DNA of 64,000 bases, taken from the NCBI GenBank assembly GCA_946807835.1, contig OX327690.1:28614501-28678500 (forward strand), in the 5' to 3' direction. The stretch comes from Ailanthus altissimus (Eukaryota; Streptophyta; Magnoliopsida; Sapindales; Simaroubaceae). Position 1 is the first letter of the stretch, and every line of letters starts with the position of its first letter. This document shows positions 16,579 to 31,989 of this stretch, piece by piece. Position numbers and translations under genes: made by a program. The notes under the pieces are model-generated. The model did no database searches. It was not told the DNA's origin and saw nothing but the letters and a program-made list of their open reading frames with translations.

Positions 16579-17427
16579 TAATAGCAAACTTGATATCATC
16601 ACTCATCAGGATGGGGGATCTCGGAATAGGTCTATTCTTACATAATATCATCACCTTTTGTAAAAATATATTATGTATGAAAATCGAATCGTACCAAACT
16701 GATTCGGTCCGGTTTGATTTGGTTCAGTCTCCTAAATATTTTTTTAAAAAGTAAAATTATATATGTAAAAGATAAATTTCATACAAAAAAATAACAGAAA
16801 AAAGTGTATGTCAATTTTACATATAAAATTATTATAAATCTATGAACTAAACAAGTTTTTTATAAAAAAAAACTATTAAAAATTAAAGTTCATTTAAAAA
16901 AATAAAGTGTCCATCAATTTTAAGCACTAAATTAATTGAAAGCTTATGAACTAAACAAGTTAAAAAAAATATTAGAATGTAAACCTATCCAAATAAATAA
17001 AGTGACCATCAACTTTTAAGCACCAAATGAGTTAAAGTTTATGAATTAAACAAATTAAAAAACTAATAAAATTAAAATCCACTAAATAAATTATATAAAA
17101 AAGTTGTATAAATTTTATTTATATCTTTCGGGGACGAAATTAAAAAACTGATTGGTTCATTTTTAAACTTTAATACCGAACCAAATCGCCCGATTCGGTT
17201 CAGTTCAATCCGATTCAATATTTTCAGTTCAGGTACTTTTTTGTCCACCCCTAATCTCATATATATAATTTTCCATGCAATGAAATTCTACTCATTCACT
17301 GTAGGAACAAAATGAGTTAACCAGAAATGATGATGTAAATTTTTACAAAAGGTGGTGATATTATGTAAGAATAGACCTATTCCGAGATCCCCCATCCCGA
17401 TGAGTGATGATAACAAGTTCGCTATTA
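16579..17427. mobile_element. Non-autonomous TIR DNA transposon (about 850 bp) in ureG intron 6
   Basis: About 88 bp at 16579-16668 reappear inverted at 17339-17427. Both arms carry taatagc and aacttg at the outer edge, then gggggatctcggaatagg and its reverse complement, then ttacataatatcatcacc. Long TIRs around an AT-rich, non-coding middle with repeated cggttcggtt-like words fit a non-autonomous DNA transposon, possibly Mutator-like. No clean target-site duplication could be read, so the superfamily is not assigned. Confidence 0.75.
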
Positions 17428-17901
17428 TGATGGTCATTTTCTATTTACTTGCTTCCCCTTTATTTTAAATGCCAAGTCCTAGCTACGTTGATTATTATGA
17501 TAATCACCAACGTCACTGTTGCTAAAAAGTATTAGTTGCCGAGTTCCTTGGCAACAAGTACAGAAAGAAGTGCAGAGCCCATTTATCTTTTCTAGGAAAG
17601 AGTAAAACAACCTCAAAAATTGTGTTTTAGAAAACAGATCACATTAGATAATCCTAAAAACACTCGCATGATTGTGCAACATTCACATCAAAAAATGCTT
17701 CTATCATGCTAAAAGTAAACAAAAGTGATCAACGACCCAACAAACCTGAGCAAAGACAAAAGACCCTCCATCACACATCCGGAGTGCATCACGCTCCATT
17801 ACTGCTAAGTCAGCTCCAACTGCTGGTGCAAGGTCAGTCTTGTTTATCAACTGCAAACTGAATGTAACAACTCATTCTCAGTGACAAACTATGGATTCAC
17901 C

Positions 17902-17902
<1 letters not shown>

Positions 17903-17933
<31 letters not shown>
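17903..17933. repeat. CAG/CAA trinucleotide repeat in ureG intron 5
   Basis: A run of cag and caa triplets lies inside the 106-bp intron 5 (17851-17956) of ureG. It is a microsatellite in a very short intron, so length changes there could be tolerated or could affect splicing. Confidence 0.75.
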
Positions 17934-19725
17934 TATCAATTCATGAAACTTCAGACCAGAAGATCAGATTGGGTGATGCCTGAACCACCCTTCCGAGGAA
18001 TCTTATCACCACCAGAAACATCTATTATATAAATGATATAGTCCGCAAGTTCCCTGCTGAAGTTGGCAGCCAAATTATCTGCATGCACAAAATTTTGTGA
18101 GTTATGAATCTTCTAAAACTTTGTGTGATAGAGATGACATTCATATGACAACTTACAGAAAAATTTTGATTAAACAGTTTTTATGGACTTTTAACTGTTA
18201 TGTTGTAAGCATCAAAAACAAGTTCTGAATTATTTGTCAAGTACCAAAAGAGATCTGAGTGACAAACCTGCATCTTCTTACAAATTGATTACAAACACAG
18301 ATCTGCCTTCCCTTTAAAAATTCGTATTAGAATAAACTTCCTAAATTTTGGATAACCACAGGCATTCCAATATTTTTCATCATATTAACCCAGTACAATC
18401 ATTTATAGAGCACACTTACTCAAAAAAATTTACCTGTATATTTCTCATATGGGCACCAGTGCCAATTGGTAAATTAAGATAAGCCAACTTTATCAATCAG
18501 TTTGCATCAGTTAAATTTATGTTCAGCCAGATCCCTCCAGTAGAATATTTGCTACAAATTACCTCCCCCAGATTCACAAAGAAGTATGTCTGCTTTGAAC
18601 CGGTGAGAAAGTTCCTCAAGAGGGCCGAGATTAATGCTAATGTCTTCACGAATTGCAGCATGTGGACAACCTCCTGTTTCCACAGCGCGGATTCTTTCCT
18701 CGGGCAGAGCCCCGTGCTTCATCAGGAACTCACCATCTTCTTTTGTGAATATATCATTTGTCACCTGAAGTGATGAAATGCTTCTTAATCTATCACTCAA
18801 CTTAAATAATGATTTGCAATAATTAAAAAAAATTATTAAACAATTTTCAGTTAATTTCTCAGGAGACAGTAGCTGGTCTCTCGTAGAAATGATTATTCTT
18901 AAACAGTGCAAATGATATATAAATTGAAGTACTGTACAGTGAAGTAGTCCACAAGTTCATCTGCCTCTTACTACAATCAAAGGGAAAAGAAGCTAATCAC
19001 ACAAAGGTTAGTGCCTTTTTTAAGGGTAGGCCCAAAAAATACCTAGGCATTCTTAAGCAGATAAGAACAGAGCATATACAATAAAATTATGAGCCCAGCA
19101 CATGAAGGTAGCAATTCCACTATGAAGAAGCTAACCGAGGACATGATAAATAGAAACACCCTAGACACAGAAACTTAACAGAAGAACAAAGCTTCCATAC
19201 CGACAAGCATTATACTGCCATATGATCCATTATTTGAAAATTGAAGAGATTTGTAAAAGAGGCTAAAATTTATGTGAAAAATTGCAGTATACAACGCAAT
19301 ATCATCTATCAATCTGTGCCATATGAACAATTTAAATAAAGTTCTGTAAACAGAGTAAACCTTTCTTGCTTATTGGGCTTGGAATAGCTGCTGATTAAAT
19401 TGCTTATGAGCAGCAAATAGTGATATTTACAATTCAAATACTCTACAATTATGTGTGAAATCAATGGCTCGAAAATAAATGAGAAAAACCCGGAAGGATG
19501 ATCAAGGTGAAAACGCATGGTTAAAGGGAATCTCAAGAATCCGTTGTAGATGATACTCACAGCTGCCAGACTGTACTTGTCCCGCAAGAATTTACACAAA
19601 GCCAGCATCAAAGCTGTTTTCCTATATTGCATGAAAGAACATCACTCGTATATTTATTTTATCTACAAGAATTATAAATTCTCAATATGGATAAACAAAA
19701 AAGTGTGTGTGTATATATATATATA

Positions 19726-20578
19726 TGTTGAAGGAAACGCTATTCTCCTTGTGAGAATAGCTTAAGCGATGAACGCTAACCAAGATCAACTTTAAACCCT
19801 AAGCTCTTTGCATAGCGGAATAATGTAATGGCAAGCAAAAATAGCAAGAATATAAAGCAAATAATAAATAGCACAACACAATCACTTACGTGGTTCGGCC
19901 AATTGCCTACATCTATGGTGGATCCAAAGATCCTAACCTCTCTTGTTAACTCTCTAGAGAACTTACAAGAAAACATAATGAAAAACACTCAAATGAATCT
20001 AATGAATGGCGTTCCTTTGTTTTCCCAAGAACAATGAATACCCAAACAACAGTTGCACTCTAGCGCACACAAGCACTTAGTGTCTACTTAGTTTTTCTCT
20101 CTCTCAGAGTCTCTCTTAATGCTTGATAATCAATTTAAAGGGTTTACAAATGTTTATATAAGGGTTATAATGTGCTCACAAATCCTAAACCTAATTAAAA
20201 TAAGAGTCCACGCGTTCTAAGAGTTCAAAATCCTTAAAAAACTGAAATCCGAAGCCATCAAGTACTTGCTCGCCTCTGGCGCCAAGTGGCTGGTGCTGCG
20301 GCACCAGCATAACCAATCCAGTGCCACGGCGTTGGTTGGCAAGCAACGGGCACACTGTTTCCCAATGCCAAGGCCGCGGCGCTGAGCACTGGACAACAGT
20401 CCTTCATTTTTCTCGCCTCCTTTCGCATTTTCAAGTCCCGTTTCGCTTCGTCCTTGCATGTCCTATGCATTCTTGATTTTTTGTGACTCTCCTATGTTGT
20501 ATTCTTCACAACTCTTGTCCAAATAAAATTGTTAAATCACCAAATCCAACAAAATATATATAAAATCACCAAATCCAA

Positions 20579-20580
<2 letters not shown>
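19726..20580 (-). mobile_element. LTR-like retroelement segment (family A) in ureG intron 2
   Basis: Begins TGTTGAAGG within a TA repeat and ends AATCCAACA, giving the TG...CA ends and short inverted termini of an LTR. It contains the phrase cacttacgtggttcggcc, which is common in plant LTR elements read in reverse. Two more copies occur at 30218-30839 (same orientation) and 60636-61310 (opposite). A GC-rich inner patch at 20260-20460 produces spurious open frames. The end is uncertain: the ccaaatccaaca sequence occurs twice, ending at 20551 and at 20580. No coding domain, so this is a solo LTR or a TRIM-like element. Confidence 0.65.

Positions 20581-20583
<3 letters not shown>

Positions 20584-20616
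<33 letters not shown>
20584..20616. repeat. (TA)n microsatellite
   Basis: An uninterrupted TA run directly after the end of the LTR-like element in ureG intron 2. The other flank of the element (about 19710-19725) is also TA-rich, which suggests insertion into a TA tract. Confidence 0.85.
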
Positions 20617-20623
<7 letters not shown>

Positions 20624-21153
20624 ATGTATAACATATATTTGGTATACAGCTTTAAATTATATATATCCAGAGCTATACAATCAACACATAAATCATTTTG
20701 TGAACAATATTCATAAAACTACTTAAAGTTTCAATTTTCGGAGGCAAAATTAAGAATTGGCAGTGAAGAAATACCCAGTACCAACAGGGCCACCAATGCC
20801 AACGGTAAAAGCTCTCTCATTGAAATCCCTGATGACAAGAGGCCGAGCTCTTCTGCTGAAATAGCCGGAGAGTAAATGGGTTCGTGTGAGTGCGGCGCCA
20901 ATCCATCATGGCTATGATACACCATCCCATCTGGGCCAACCCATGCTGTTGCTGTTGAATCACCATGAGTTTTGCTGTTACATATAAATTATTAGTGATA
21001 TTTTCCCAAAACAGAGACAAGATTTAAATGAACAAAAACAAAAAAAAAATTCCAGGAATCAATTTTGAGAAAGATTACTCATGGGAATGAAAATGATCGA
21101 TGGTGGTCATGATGATGATGGTGGTCATGAGTATGATGATCATGAGAAGCCAT

Positions 21154-23227
21154 TGTCGACGGGGCTGCAGTTGATTTGCTATTGAAGAGTGACTGTCAAA
21201 GTGAAGAGACAGAAGGCTTGATTGCGTTGACGATGAGACAAGTGAGTAATTTACTAAAATGCCCGTTAATCAGAAGAGCTGTTGGGAATTTGGAATCTTT
21301 CGTCACCCCTTAAATTAATTTAACTTTAACTTTTCTTTTCAAATCTTTTTTAATTAATGAATATACCTAACAGATAAGAAATAAGGATACTTTAGTCCTT
21401 TAAATTTGACATAATTAATAATTTTATAAATTATAAATATTTCATTTTAGTTGAAGTTATTAATTTAAATAAAATAATAATATTTTAATTTAATTACATA
21501 CAATGTATAAAAAAAAGTAACTACTACCGATAATCAATGGGCCATTGTTGTTGGCTAGCCAACTAGTGACTTAAAAAAGTTCAAAATTAATATTATTAAA
21601 ATTATGTAATTTATATAATAATAAAATTTTATTTATTAATAAAATATTAAAGAGGTATCAAAAATAAAATGTAATTAACAATTATAATTTTGTTGAAGAA
21701 TGACGATAAGTGAAGATTTACTATTATTATAATTGAAGTTGCATAGGACGATTAATATGATTATGATAATGGTGCACCTCCATTTGTCACTATTTGACAA
21801 TGGTACCGTGGTGGTTGTTATCCTTTTCTTTATGTTTAACTTCTTCAATGCTCTATTAATAAAAAAAAATTATTATCATGTAAATAATAAAAATTTGAGT
21901 TTGATAATATTAATTTTAAATTAATTTGTCACTAGTCACTATTGTCGTCTAACAGCAAAACAGCAACCACTAGTTGTACCAATGATCAATTGCCTCCTTT
22001 TTTTCTTTTTTTTTAAACAAGCATGCTTTTTATTATCATTTTATTTTTATTTTTTAAAATATATTTTAATAAAATATATAAATTCAATTATATAATGACA
22101 CGTATCATTTATAATTTATCATATTTTGATATATATCATTTTATATTTATTAAATTAATTAATAATTATTTTATTTATTTGAAAAAAAAATATAGTTACA
22201 TACAAATATTAAATGTTTTACTAATAAATTTTTTTAACGTAATATTAAATATAAATATAATAATTATATTAAATTAATTGATGAGATTATGCCACTTAAT
22301 AAATGGATGAAATTCTGTTATATATATATATATATTTAAAGTTAAATTAATTATACACTTAAGTTAAAATGTAAATAAGTCATTTGAACTATAAAAATAT
22401 ATGTTTTATTTAAACTGAAAAAAAAACTAACGAATTGAGATAAAAGTGACTTTTTCGATGTAATTAAAACAAAGTTATCAATTAAATCAAGATTAAATAG
22501 TTCCAATCCCTTTTTATAATTATATTATTCTTTCATATTTTTATTTTTTTTTAAAAAGATTAATGTTCGAATCGTGGGAGATTATAAAATCTCATCTAGG
22601 TGTAGCATTTTCGATTCGATTTAATTTTTAGACAAAACTCAAAATTGAATTGGATCTGTCAATTTTTAAAAAATTTAATCCAAAATTAAATCGAAGAAGT
22701 GCCGAACCAAATTAGTTGGTTCAATTTAGACTTTTAACTTAGAATAGGCTCAAATTAAATTCACTTTTAAGAGTAAATATTTTGATTCTCAATTCAATTT
22801 GATTCAATTCGGTTTCATCTCATTCTTAAGACACCATGTGTATTTTCTTTCAATTTTTTAATTTAATTCTCAATTTAAAAGTTTAAAATTAAAACTAATT
22901 TTTTATTTTTCAAAACAAAATCAAATCAAATCAACTAATTTAATTCGATTCGATTCACTTAATCCAATTTCATTTTCTATTTTTTTTTACCTACCCTTAA
23001 TCTTGTCTATCTCGTTGTCCTAGTCAATAAAAGAACCATGGGCCATCAACATTCTGTTGGACCACGGAACGTCACCATTTCGCTCGATTAAACAAATCCT
23101 TGATAGCGAAGTTTCAGACCAAATATCAACATTCAACATGTTCTGGCTACGCAACACCGTTTCATATATTTCAATACAACATGTCGTACATTTTGAACAC
23201 GTTTTCAGATCATTACTTTTCGCAATT
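21154..23227. other. Intergenic region between ureG and the second terpene synthase
   Basis: Holds the ureG upstream region on the left and the terpene synthase 3' UTR on the right. No gene seen. At 22600-22960 words such as gattcgattt and caattcggtt recur, resembling the interior of the TIR element in ureG intron 6. A (TA)n run lies near 22319-22335. Confidence 0.45.
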
Positions 23228-26114
<2,887 letters not shown>

Positions 26115-27092
26115 CTGAAATATCTCAAACAAGGGAAATCAAAAAAAGAAAAAGATTGAATTTTTGTGTTGCTACAATTACACGGGATTCGGGTCCTTGC
26201 TACATGGCTATTTATCGGCAACACAACGATGTGGAGACATCGTATACAGTATTCTGAGAAATATAAACTTTGTCGCAAATAAAACGATAAATATTGACTC
26301 TACGTACAACCAATTAAAAATATGCAGAAACTAAGACAATTAATTTTTATTTGTATAATTATTACTAAAATTTTACGTGTCTTAATATCATATATTGATA
26401 ATTTAATATTTTAAAATTTTTATACGCGTTGAAAACAATAGGAGTTTCAGGATTGGACTTAGGGGTAAAAGCCGGTCCAACCAACTTTTTATAATTCTTT
26501 TTAGTAGGGATAGAATTGGTGTGGTCTTTATTTATAAGTAAATAAAAATAAAAAGATCACACATATATAAAAAAACAATCACAAAAAAATGATGTGTTTT
26601 GATAACAGTTTACAATTACAACGAATCACAGAATTTTAATTTTTTTATTAACAATAATTACTAATGAACCACTTAAGATTACAAAAAAAATTTCACGAGA
26701 GATTATCAAAAAATATAACAATAGATAAATTATTCAAATGGTCTATCAATACTTTATTGCGTACTCTGTACTCAAACGCACTTAATACGGCACTTTTTTA
26801 TGCACTCGGTACTTTCATAACACTCTCTTACACACTCAGCGCTCAACGAGCTCTCTATTTAGCACTATCCTTGATGATTGATCAATTTAATAATTTTATA
26901 AGAGTTTATATAGGCTCTAAACTATCCTTAAAAATCTTATTTTTAGTTAAAATAAAGGTCCATATGTAAAAGAATTCAAAATTTAGTCAAAAAAATAAAA
27001 TTAACTTAAAAATGAGAAACTCAAAAAAGTTAACGTCGCGGTATCATATGCTGGCATTGCTGCTGCCCAATATTGGGTGCAGCGACTCCAAA
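26115..27092. other. Upstream region of the second terpene synthase and intergenic DNA
   Basis: The first ~200 bp contain the terpene synthase 5' UTR and core promoter (TATA-like sequence around 26261-26270 on the minus strand). From about 26560 the text resembles an LTR fragment, with short open frames of no known similarity, and is interrupted at 27093 by the solo LTR. Confidence 0.4.
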
Positions 27093-27097
27093 CCCTA

Positions 27098-29952
27098 TGT
27101 CACGCCCCAGACCCAAAAGATCCGACATACGACATCACTCACATTCATTCACTGCATGTGCACTCATAAATAATATTACACAAAATTTTCAACTTTCATT
27201 CAACACGGGAATCCTTAGCAAGTTGCTAGTAAGTTCAACACTAAAATCAACCATAACCTAACATATAAATATAAACTTATCTTGACAATATTTAAACATT
27301 CATTTCAATTTCTTTCAGAATTATAGCAATTGAATTATGACTGGGACAATTATTAAATCGGAGATACGCAGAGTTTTCTTAGAGATTAACACTCTACTAC
27401 GTCACCAGTAGCAACTTTGTTACCGGGAGCCCAGAATATATCCATTGCAAATTCTTACTTAAAATCATCCAATAACCACACTTTATAAAACTTAAACCAA
27501 ATCCAATCCACACACAATGAAATAATACATAAGTATTTATTCAATAGGGACAGACCAAATATCCTATCCCACGTGTCCCCAAATGAAACGCACAACAACC
27601 TAGCAACTTAGGGAACCCAAGGAACAGCAGAAGCCTTGCCAAATCCGCTAAGCACACATGTACCTTATTTACCTGAAATCACCATAAACTATAATGAGTA
27701 TAAAACTCAGTAAGCATACTAGTTTTTCATATATCAAATACAAATACATATATGTACACAATGTATATGTATGATATGCTGTGATCAATCAAAATCATAA
27801 TCTTATCAAATAACATATCATGTAAGCGCTTACACATTCTTTCAAAACACATAATAGGAATACCATCACTCAACTATTACTTAGTAGGACTTACATATCA
27901 CATATCACATAATGAGCCAAATGTCACTCGTAGGTGACATACCGTATGAGAGGAATAGTACAAGTGAGGTCTTGAATAACACATATATAATGCTCATGCC
28001 CGAAGGTAAAAGCCAAACCCTCACCCTGATCATCGGTGAGTCCTCTCACATGCACCAATACGCCACCACACGAATGTGATAACTCACTCTTCCTTTAGGT
28101 ACCAATAGGATCCTCCCTACATACGGAACACATAACATATACCAATCCCGAAGGAAATGCCACACATAAAGGCTCCACAAATCACATAAAATGCCTACTA
28201 AGTTAACAGTGAGTTCAAGTACCCTCAAAACACAAAATATTTCTCATGGACATATTACACTTCAAAAGCTTTCTTTGTTAAACATATCTTATTTTGAAAG
28301 CTCATTTTCAAAAAACACATGTATGTCCATGTTCAATGTCAATGCTCACATTCATAAACATATGTCTTTCACATTTCATATCAAATACACTTTGTCATAA
28401 CATAAACATATTTTTAAGCACATTTACAAAATCATACATAGACAATTACTATGCTTATAGTGATTTCAGTAAAAGTCTAGTATACTTACCTCTTAACACT
28501 TTCAGCTACAAGGCTTAAATCTCCTTAACCTATCAATGGAGATTAATCCTTTCATAAGCCTCACAATTTACACAAAATACTTTAAATAGCTTACAAAATT
28601 ATACACAATGCATTTATCACATCAAATTGGTCTAAATATTTGGTTTCTCAAAACCTGTCATTCTGACCACTTACACTTAACAAAAATTTCTAATACATCA
28701 AATGATGTCCAATTACTCCGAAATCAGAATATATCATTCTTGACTCATATATACTTCTTATATATGAATATTATATCAAAATTCCTACACAATCCATTCC
28801 ATACATACCATCGAATCCAAACTACAAACTTGACAGGATCAAGATACTTACTGAACAGTATTCAATCTCCTAATATTATAAAATCATATACTAACTCAAA
28901 AATTATAAAACTACCACATAATTACTCTTGACACATATCTCAGTCCATGATAAATATTTGGCTTCCAAATAACTGCCAAAAGTATTTTAAAATTATTTTA
29001 TTTCATAACTTTAAAAATCTGTTAATCAAATACTACAATGAGCTGATACACTTTAGAAATTCATAACACTTCAACCACATTGATCAAAATTCTCAATTCC
29101 GAGTATATCATATTAGACATATAAAATTATCATATTCCACAAATTCATAATTTTTAAAGATCATTCAGCAGGTCAAAAATTATTTTCCACTGTATCATAC
29201 TGTTTACACAGGGAATTTCCAGAATTCCAGGGTCATTTTGGTAAATTCACTACAAATTCAATTTCCGAGATTTTCAGTCGATTCAAAGTCTCAGATGATC
29301 CTAAACATGTCTAATTTCATATACTCAAAATTCAAAACCAGAATCGAATCACAACAATTTATAAAATTCCTAGATCAAGAGGTTATCCAGCAGAAATTCC
29401 ATAATTCATCATGATTTATCAAACTATCTTATAGATCATCATCAATTCTCACAACATCAAACGAAATACACATCAAATCCTTAATTATACATATTTCCAG
29501 AAATCAAAACTTAAAGAAATTAACTTAATTAACACCAATAAATTGATAATTAGTTGTGATATACCTCTAAAGATCCAAAATTCTCATTTTCTTCTTCTTT
29601 TTCTTCTTCTTCTTCTCTTTCTCTCTCCTTTATTTCTCTCTTCTCTCTCTAAAAATGGGTAGCTCGACCAAAATGAGAGAATTAGGGTTTTTAAAAGTGT
29701 ATTTTTATACTAAGTGGTTAATTTTTGGTATTTACGAATTTACCCCCAAAACTTTCAAAGTATTACAATTTGGTCCCTAAAATAAATCTAAAGTCTTGCA
29801 ATTAAACCCAATGTTAATAGTATATCTTTAACCTATAAAAACACTACTAATAACAATATATAAATCAAGGATCACCCACATATAAATAAAATACGTATAT
29901 TTATATATATAAATATACATATTCTTACCGGTTATGGATACTGGTTACTACA
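27098..29952. mobile_element. Solo LTR, family B, 2855 bp, with perfect 5-bp TSD
   Basis: Starts TGTCACGCCCCAGACCC and ends GGATACTGGTTACTACA. It is flanked on both sides by cccta (27093-27097 and 29953-29957), a perfect target-site duplication. There is no gag-pol between, so it is a single LTR left by recombination. The start resembles long plant Ty3/Gypsy LTRs, but the lineage is not assigned. A copy in opposite orientation lies at 40660-48810. Open frames inside are short and without similarity. Confidence 0.88.
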
Positions 29953-30217
29953 CCCTAGAACATCTTTTAACATGCTATAGGCCTTTCTTTACTTATAGCT
30001 TTTTATTTTCATCATTTTCCCATCCGTCCAACACGTACTCGATCACGTGTTAATTTTTTATTGGTCCCCAATTTAAAATCATACTCAAACAAAATTTTGA
30101 ATCACCCACTTTTGATAATTTTTTAATTAATATGTTATATTTATTTCTTTGTATATATTAGCTTCCTTGTTTATGCCAACCTAAAAGGGCTTATTCTATA
30201 ACAATTGAAATATATGT

Positions 30218-30839
30218 TGTTGGAGGAATTACCATTCTCCCATTGAGATTAAGTTAAAGCGAATAACTTTAACTAAGTTCAACCTTGAACCCTAACTTTT
30301 TTTGCAGCGGAAAATCCTGTATATCAAGTAAAATAGCAAGAACTCAGAATAGATAATAAAGAGCATAACACAATCACTTACGTAGTTTGGCCTATTGCCT
30401 ACGTCCACAGTAGATTTAAAGATCCTAACCTCTCTTATTAACTCTCTAGAGATTTTTACAAGAAAAACCCAATGAAGAACCCTCAAAATGACCTAATGTT
30501 TAGTGTACTTTTTCTCTACCACAAGCAATGAACATCCAAACGACAATTTCACTCTAGCGCACACAAGCCCTTAGTGTCTACCCAGTTCTTCCCTCGCTTG
30601 GAGTTTCTCTTAATGCTTGATTTCAACCTAAATGGTTTACAAGTGTTTATATAAGGGTTATTTTGTGCCTACTAACCCTATTCTTTATTGGAGTAAGAGT
30701 CCACTTATTTTAAAAGTCTAAAATTTTACACTGCCCTCCTCAAACTTAGAACATATTGGTTACTGTTCATTTACTACAATAATTTTTTTTGCGTGTAACT
30801 TTACACCGCCCTTCTCAGACAACTTAGAACATACCAACA
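30218..30839 (-). mobile_element. LTR-like segment, family A, beside a terpene synthase fragment
   Basis: Starts TGTTGGAGGAATTACC and ends ACATACCAACA. It shares, in order, aacacaatcacttacgta, gatcctaacctctctta, actctagcgcacacaag and tttatataagggtta with the element at 19726-20580. It lacks most of the GC-rich inner patch of that copy. No target-site duplication is visible. The terpene synthase fragment begins directly after its last base. Confidence 0.65.
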
Positions 30840-30950
30840 TTGGACTCGATAAGGAACAATGCCATTATTTGGTAATCCGGTGAAATTTCATGCAGGCAGT
30901 GAACGTGAAGGAAGCAAATGAAGAGCCATCTGAAATATTTCAAACAGATA
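30840..30950 (-). pseudogene. Terpene synthase exon 1 fragment
   Basis: About 110 bp match the start of the second terpene synthase: compare 30840-30950 with 26027-26136. An ATG at 30929 begins MALHLLPSRSLPA, but the next codon is TGA where the intact gene has TGG. The similarity continues for about 30 codons and then stops at the edge of the LTR-like element ending at 30839. The copy includes bases upstream of the ATG, so it came from genomic DNA, not a processed transcript. It is clear evidence of a former third terpene synthase copy or a transposed piece of one. Confidence 0.85.
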
Positions 30951-31510
30951 GGAGTCGTGTGCCTCTATTATTGTAAGCTAGTAAATGTGTGATCCCCACT
31001 GGCTGGTGAGAGTGAGCACTGAGTAGCTTGTGCTTAATGGGAGGCAACACAAGGAGAGTGAACTTGGTTTCAAAAACAACGAGTTACCCACACAAATGAC
31101 TTTAGCAAATATAAGGCACTTGAACCAAAATGTCTTCAGCTTTACTTTTTAACCCCCTCTTAAATAAAAAGATGAGTGGAAGACGTAAAATATTTTCTTG
31201 GCTTGTTGATCGGACAATGTTGAAGCACATTATTATTGCAAAGCCTAGAACTCAGGACTCAGCGATCCGAATTGTTTTTTATTAGTAGATTATAATACAA
31301 AATGATTCACAAAGAAACTCTTAAGAATCTTGTAAAAATTATCCACACAAAAGTATTTGCGATTCTATATGAAGAATGGGACCAAGCTAACTTGTATTGT
31401 TTGGATTGCAATTTGCAAAGATTTTAGTGTACATAGATGACATCTGGCGGGCCTTCTGGTGGACTTTTGTTCATCTTTATACATGCCAACAAGCAATTGA
31501 GATAAGGAAA
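30951..31510. repeat. Duplicated block, left copy (first part)
   Basis: From about 31095 to 31500 this matches 50445-50965: both contain aaaatgtcttcagctttact, gatgagtgga, gaagcacatt/gaagtacatt, gattcacaaa and ttgttcatctt..atacatgcca. Read on the minus strand, the last 100 bp give CMKMNKDPPDV in the right copy, which could be a small coding remnant. I cannot name the source gene. Confidence 0.65.
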
Positions 31511-31989
31511 ACTTTTAAAAATAACAAAATTTAAAGTTGTTTTTAACTTTTTTTTAGTTATTATTTTAAGTTTTTAATTTGTTTAGTTAAATAAATTATT
31601 TTTATTTAAATATATCTTTTTATTATTTGTACAGTACATGCTATAGTGTATAGTATTTTGTTACAATTATTAATTTAATTAAAATTAAATTTTTTTTGTT
31701 TACTAAAATTATATTTATTTTATATTGTTTGTTTATTTATTTTAATCATATTACTACAAAATTTATATAAATAATATAATTATTTAATATAGTTAAATTA
31801 AACTAAATAAAAATAATAAATAAAAATAATTTCATAAATAAATACAAACTTAATTGTATTTTTTTAAAATTATATTTATTAATAATTAAATAAAAATTTA
31901 AATGAATATATTAATTATTTATGAACAATAAAAATTTAAATAAATATAATTATTTATTTATGAATAATAAAAAATTAAATAAATATAAT

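Larger units (their letters stand above)
16350..21153 (-). pseudogene. ureG: Urease accessory protein UreG (nickel-insertion GTPase), 7 exons, conserved frame broken twice
   Basis: UreG is a SIMIBI-class GTPase that delivers nickel to urease together with UreD/UreF. Exons, 5' to 3' on the minus strand: 21153-21079, 20974-20775, 19621-19561, 18764-18563, 18078-17957, 17850-17746, 16433-16350. Exon 1 encodes the His-rich metal-binding tail of plant UreG. Exon 2 carries WVGPDG and YHSHDGLAPHSHEP. The P-loop GPVGTGKT spans exons 2/3, [12 protein letters not shown] and [11 protein letters not shown] are in exon 4, and LINKTD is in exon 6. Exons 3-7 are clean. Two defects are visible: one extra base near 21098-21099 puts a TGA in frame at the end of exon 1, and one missing base near 20864-20866 separates IYSP from GYFSRRA. 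They cancel in length but not in frame. They may be sequencing errors, a true null allele or a pseudogene. Intron 2 holds an LTR-like element and intron 6 a TIR element. The gene identity is certain; its functional status is not. Confidence 0.9.

Noticed and set aside
20217..20470. Open frames of 70-80 codons on the minus strand
   Set aside because: They fall in the GC-rich patch of the LTR-like element in ureG intron 2 and are not conserved in the other copies.
26115..26132. Upstream extension MFEIFQ of the second terpene synthase
   Set aside because: The first codon is TTG, not ATG. The next in-frame ATG at 26114 gives the family-typical MALHLLPS start.
27098..28931. Several 60-110-codon open frames
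   Set aside because: They lie within the non-coding solo LTR and are not preserved in the inverted copy.
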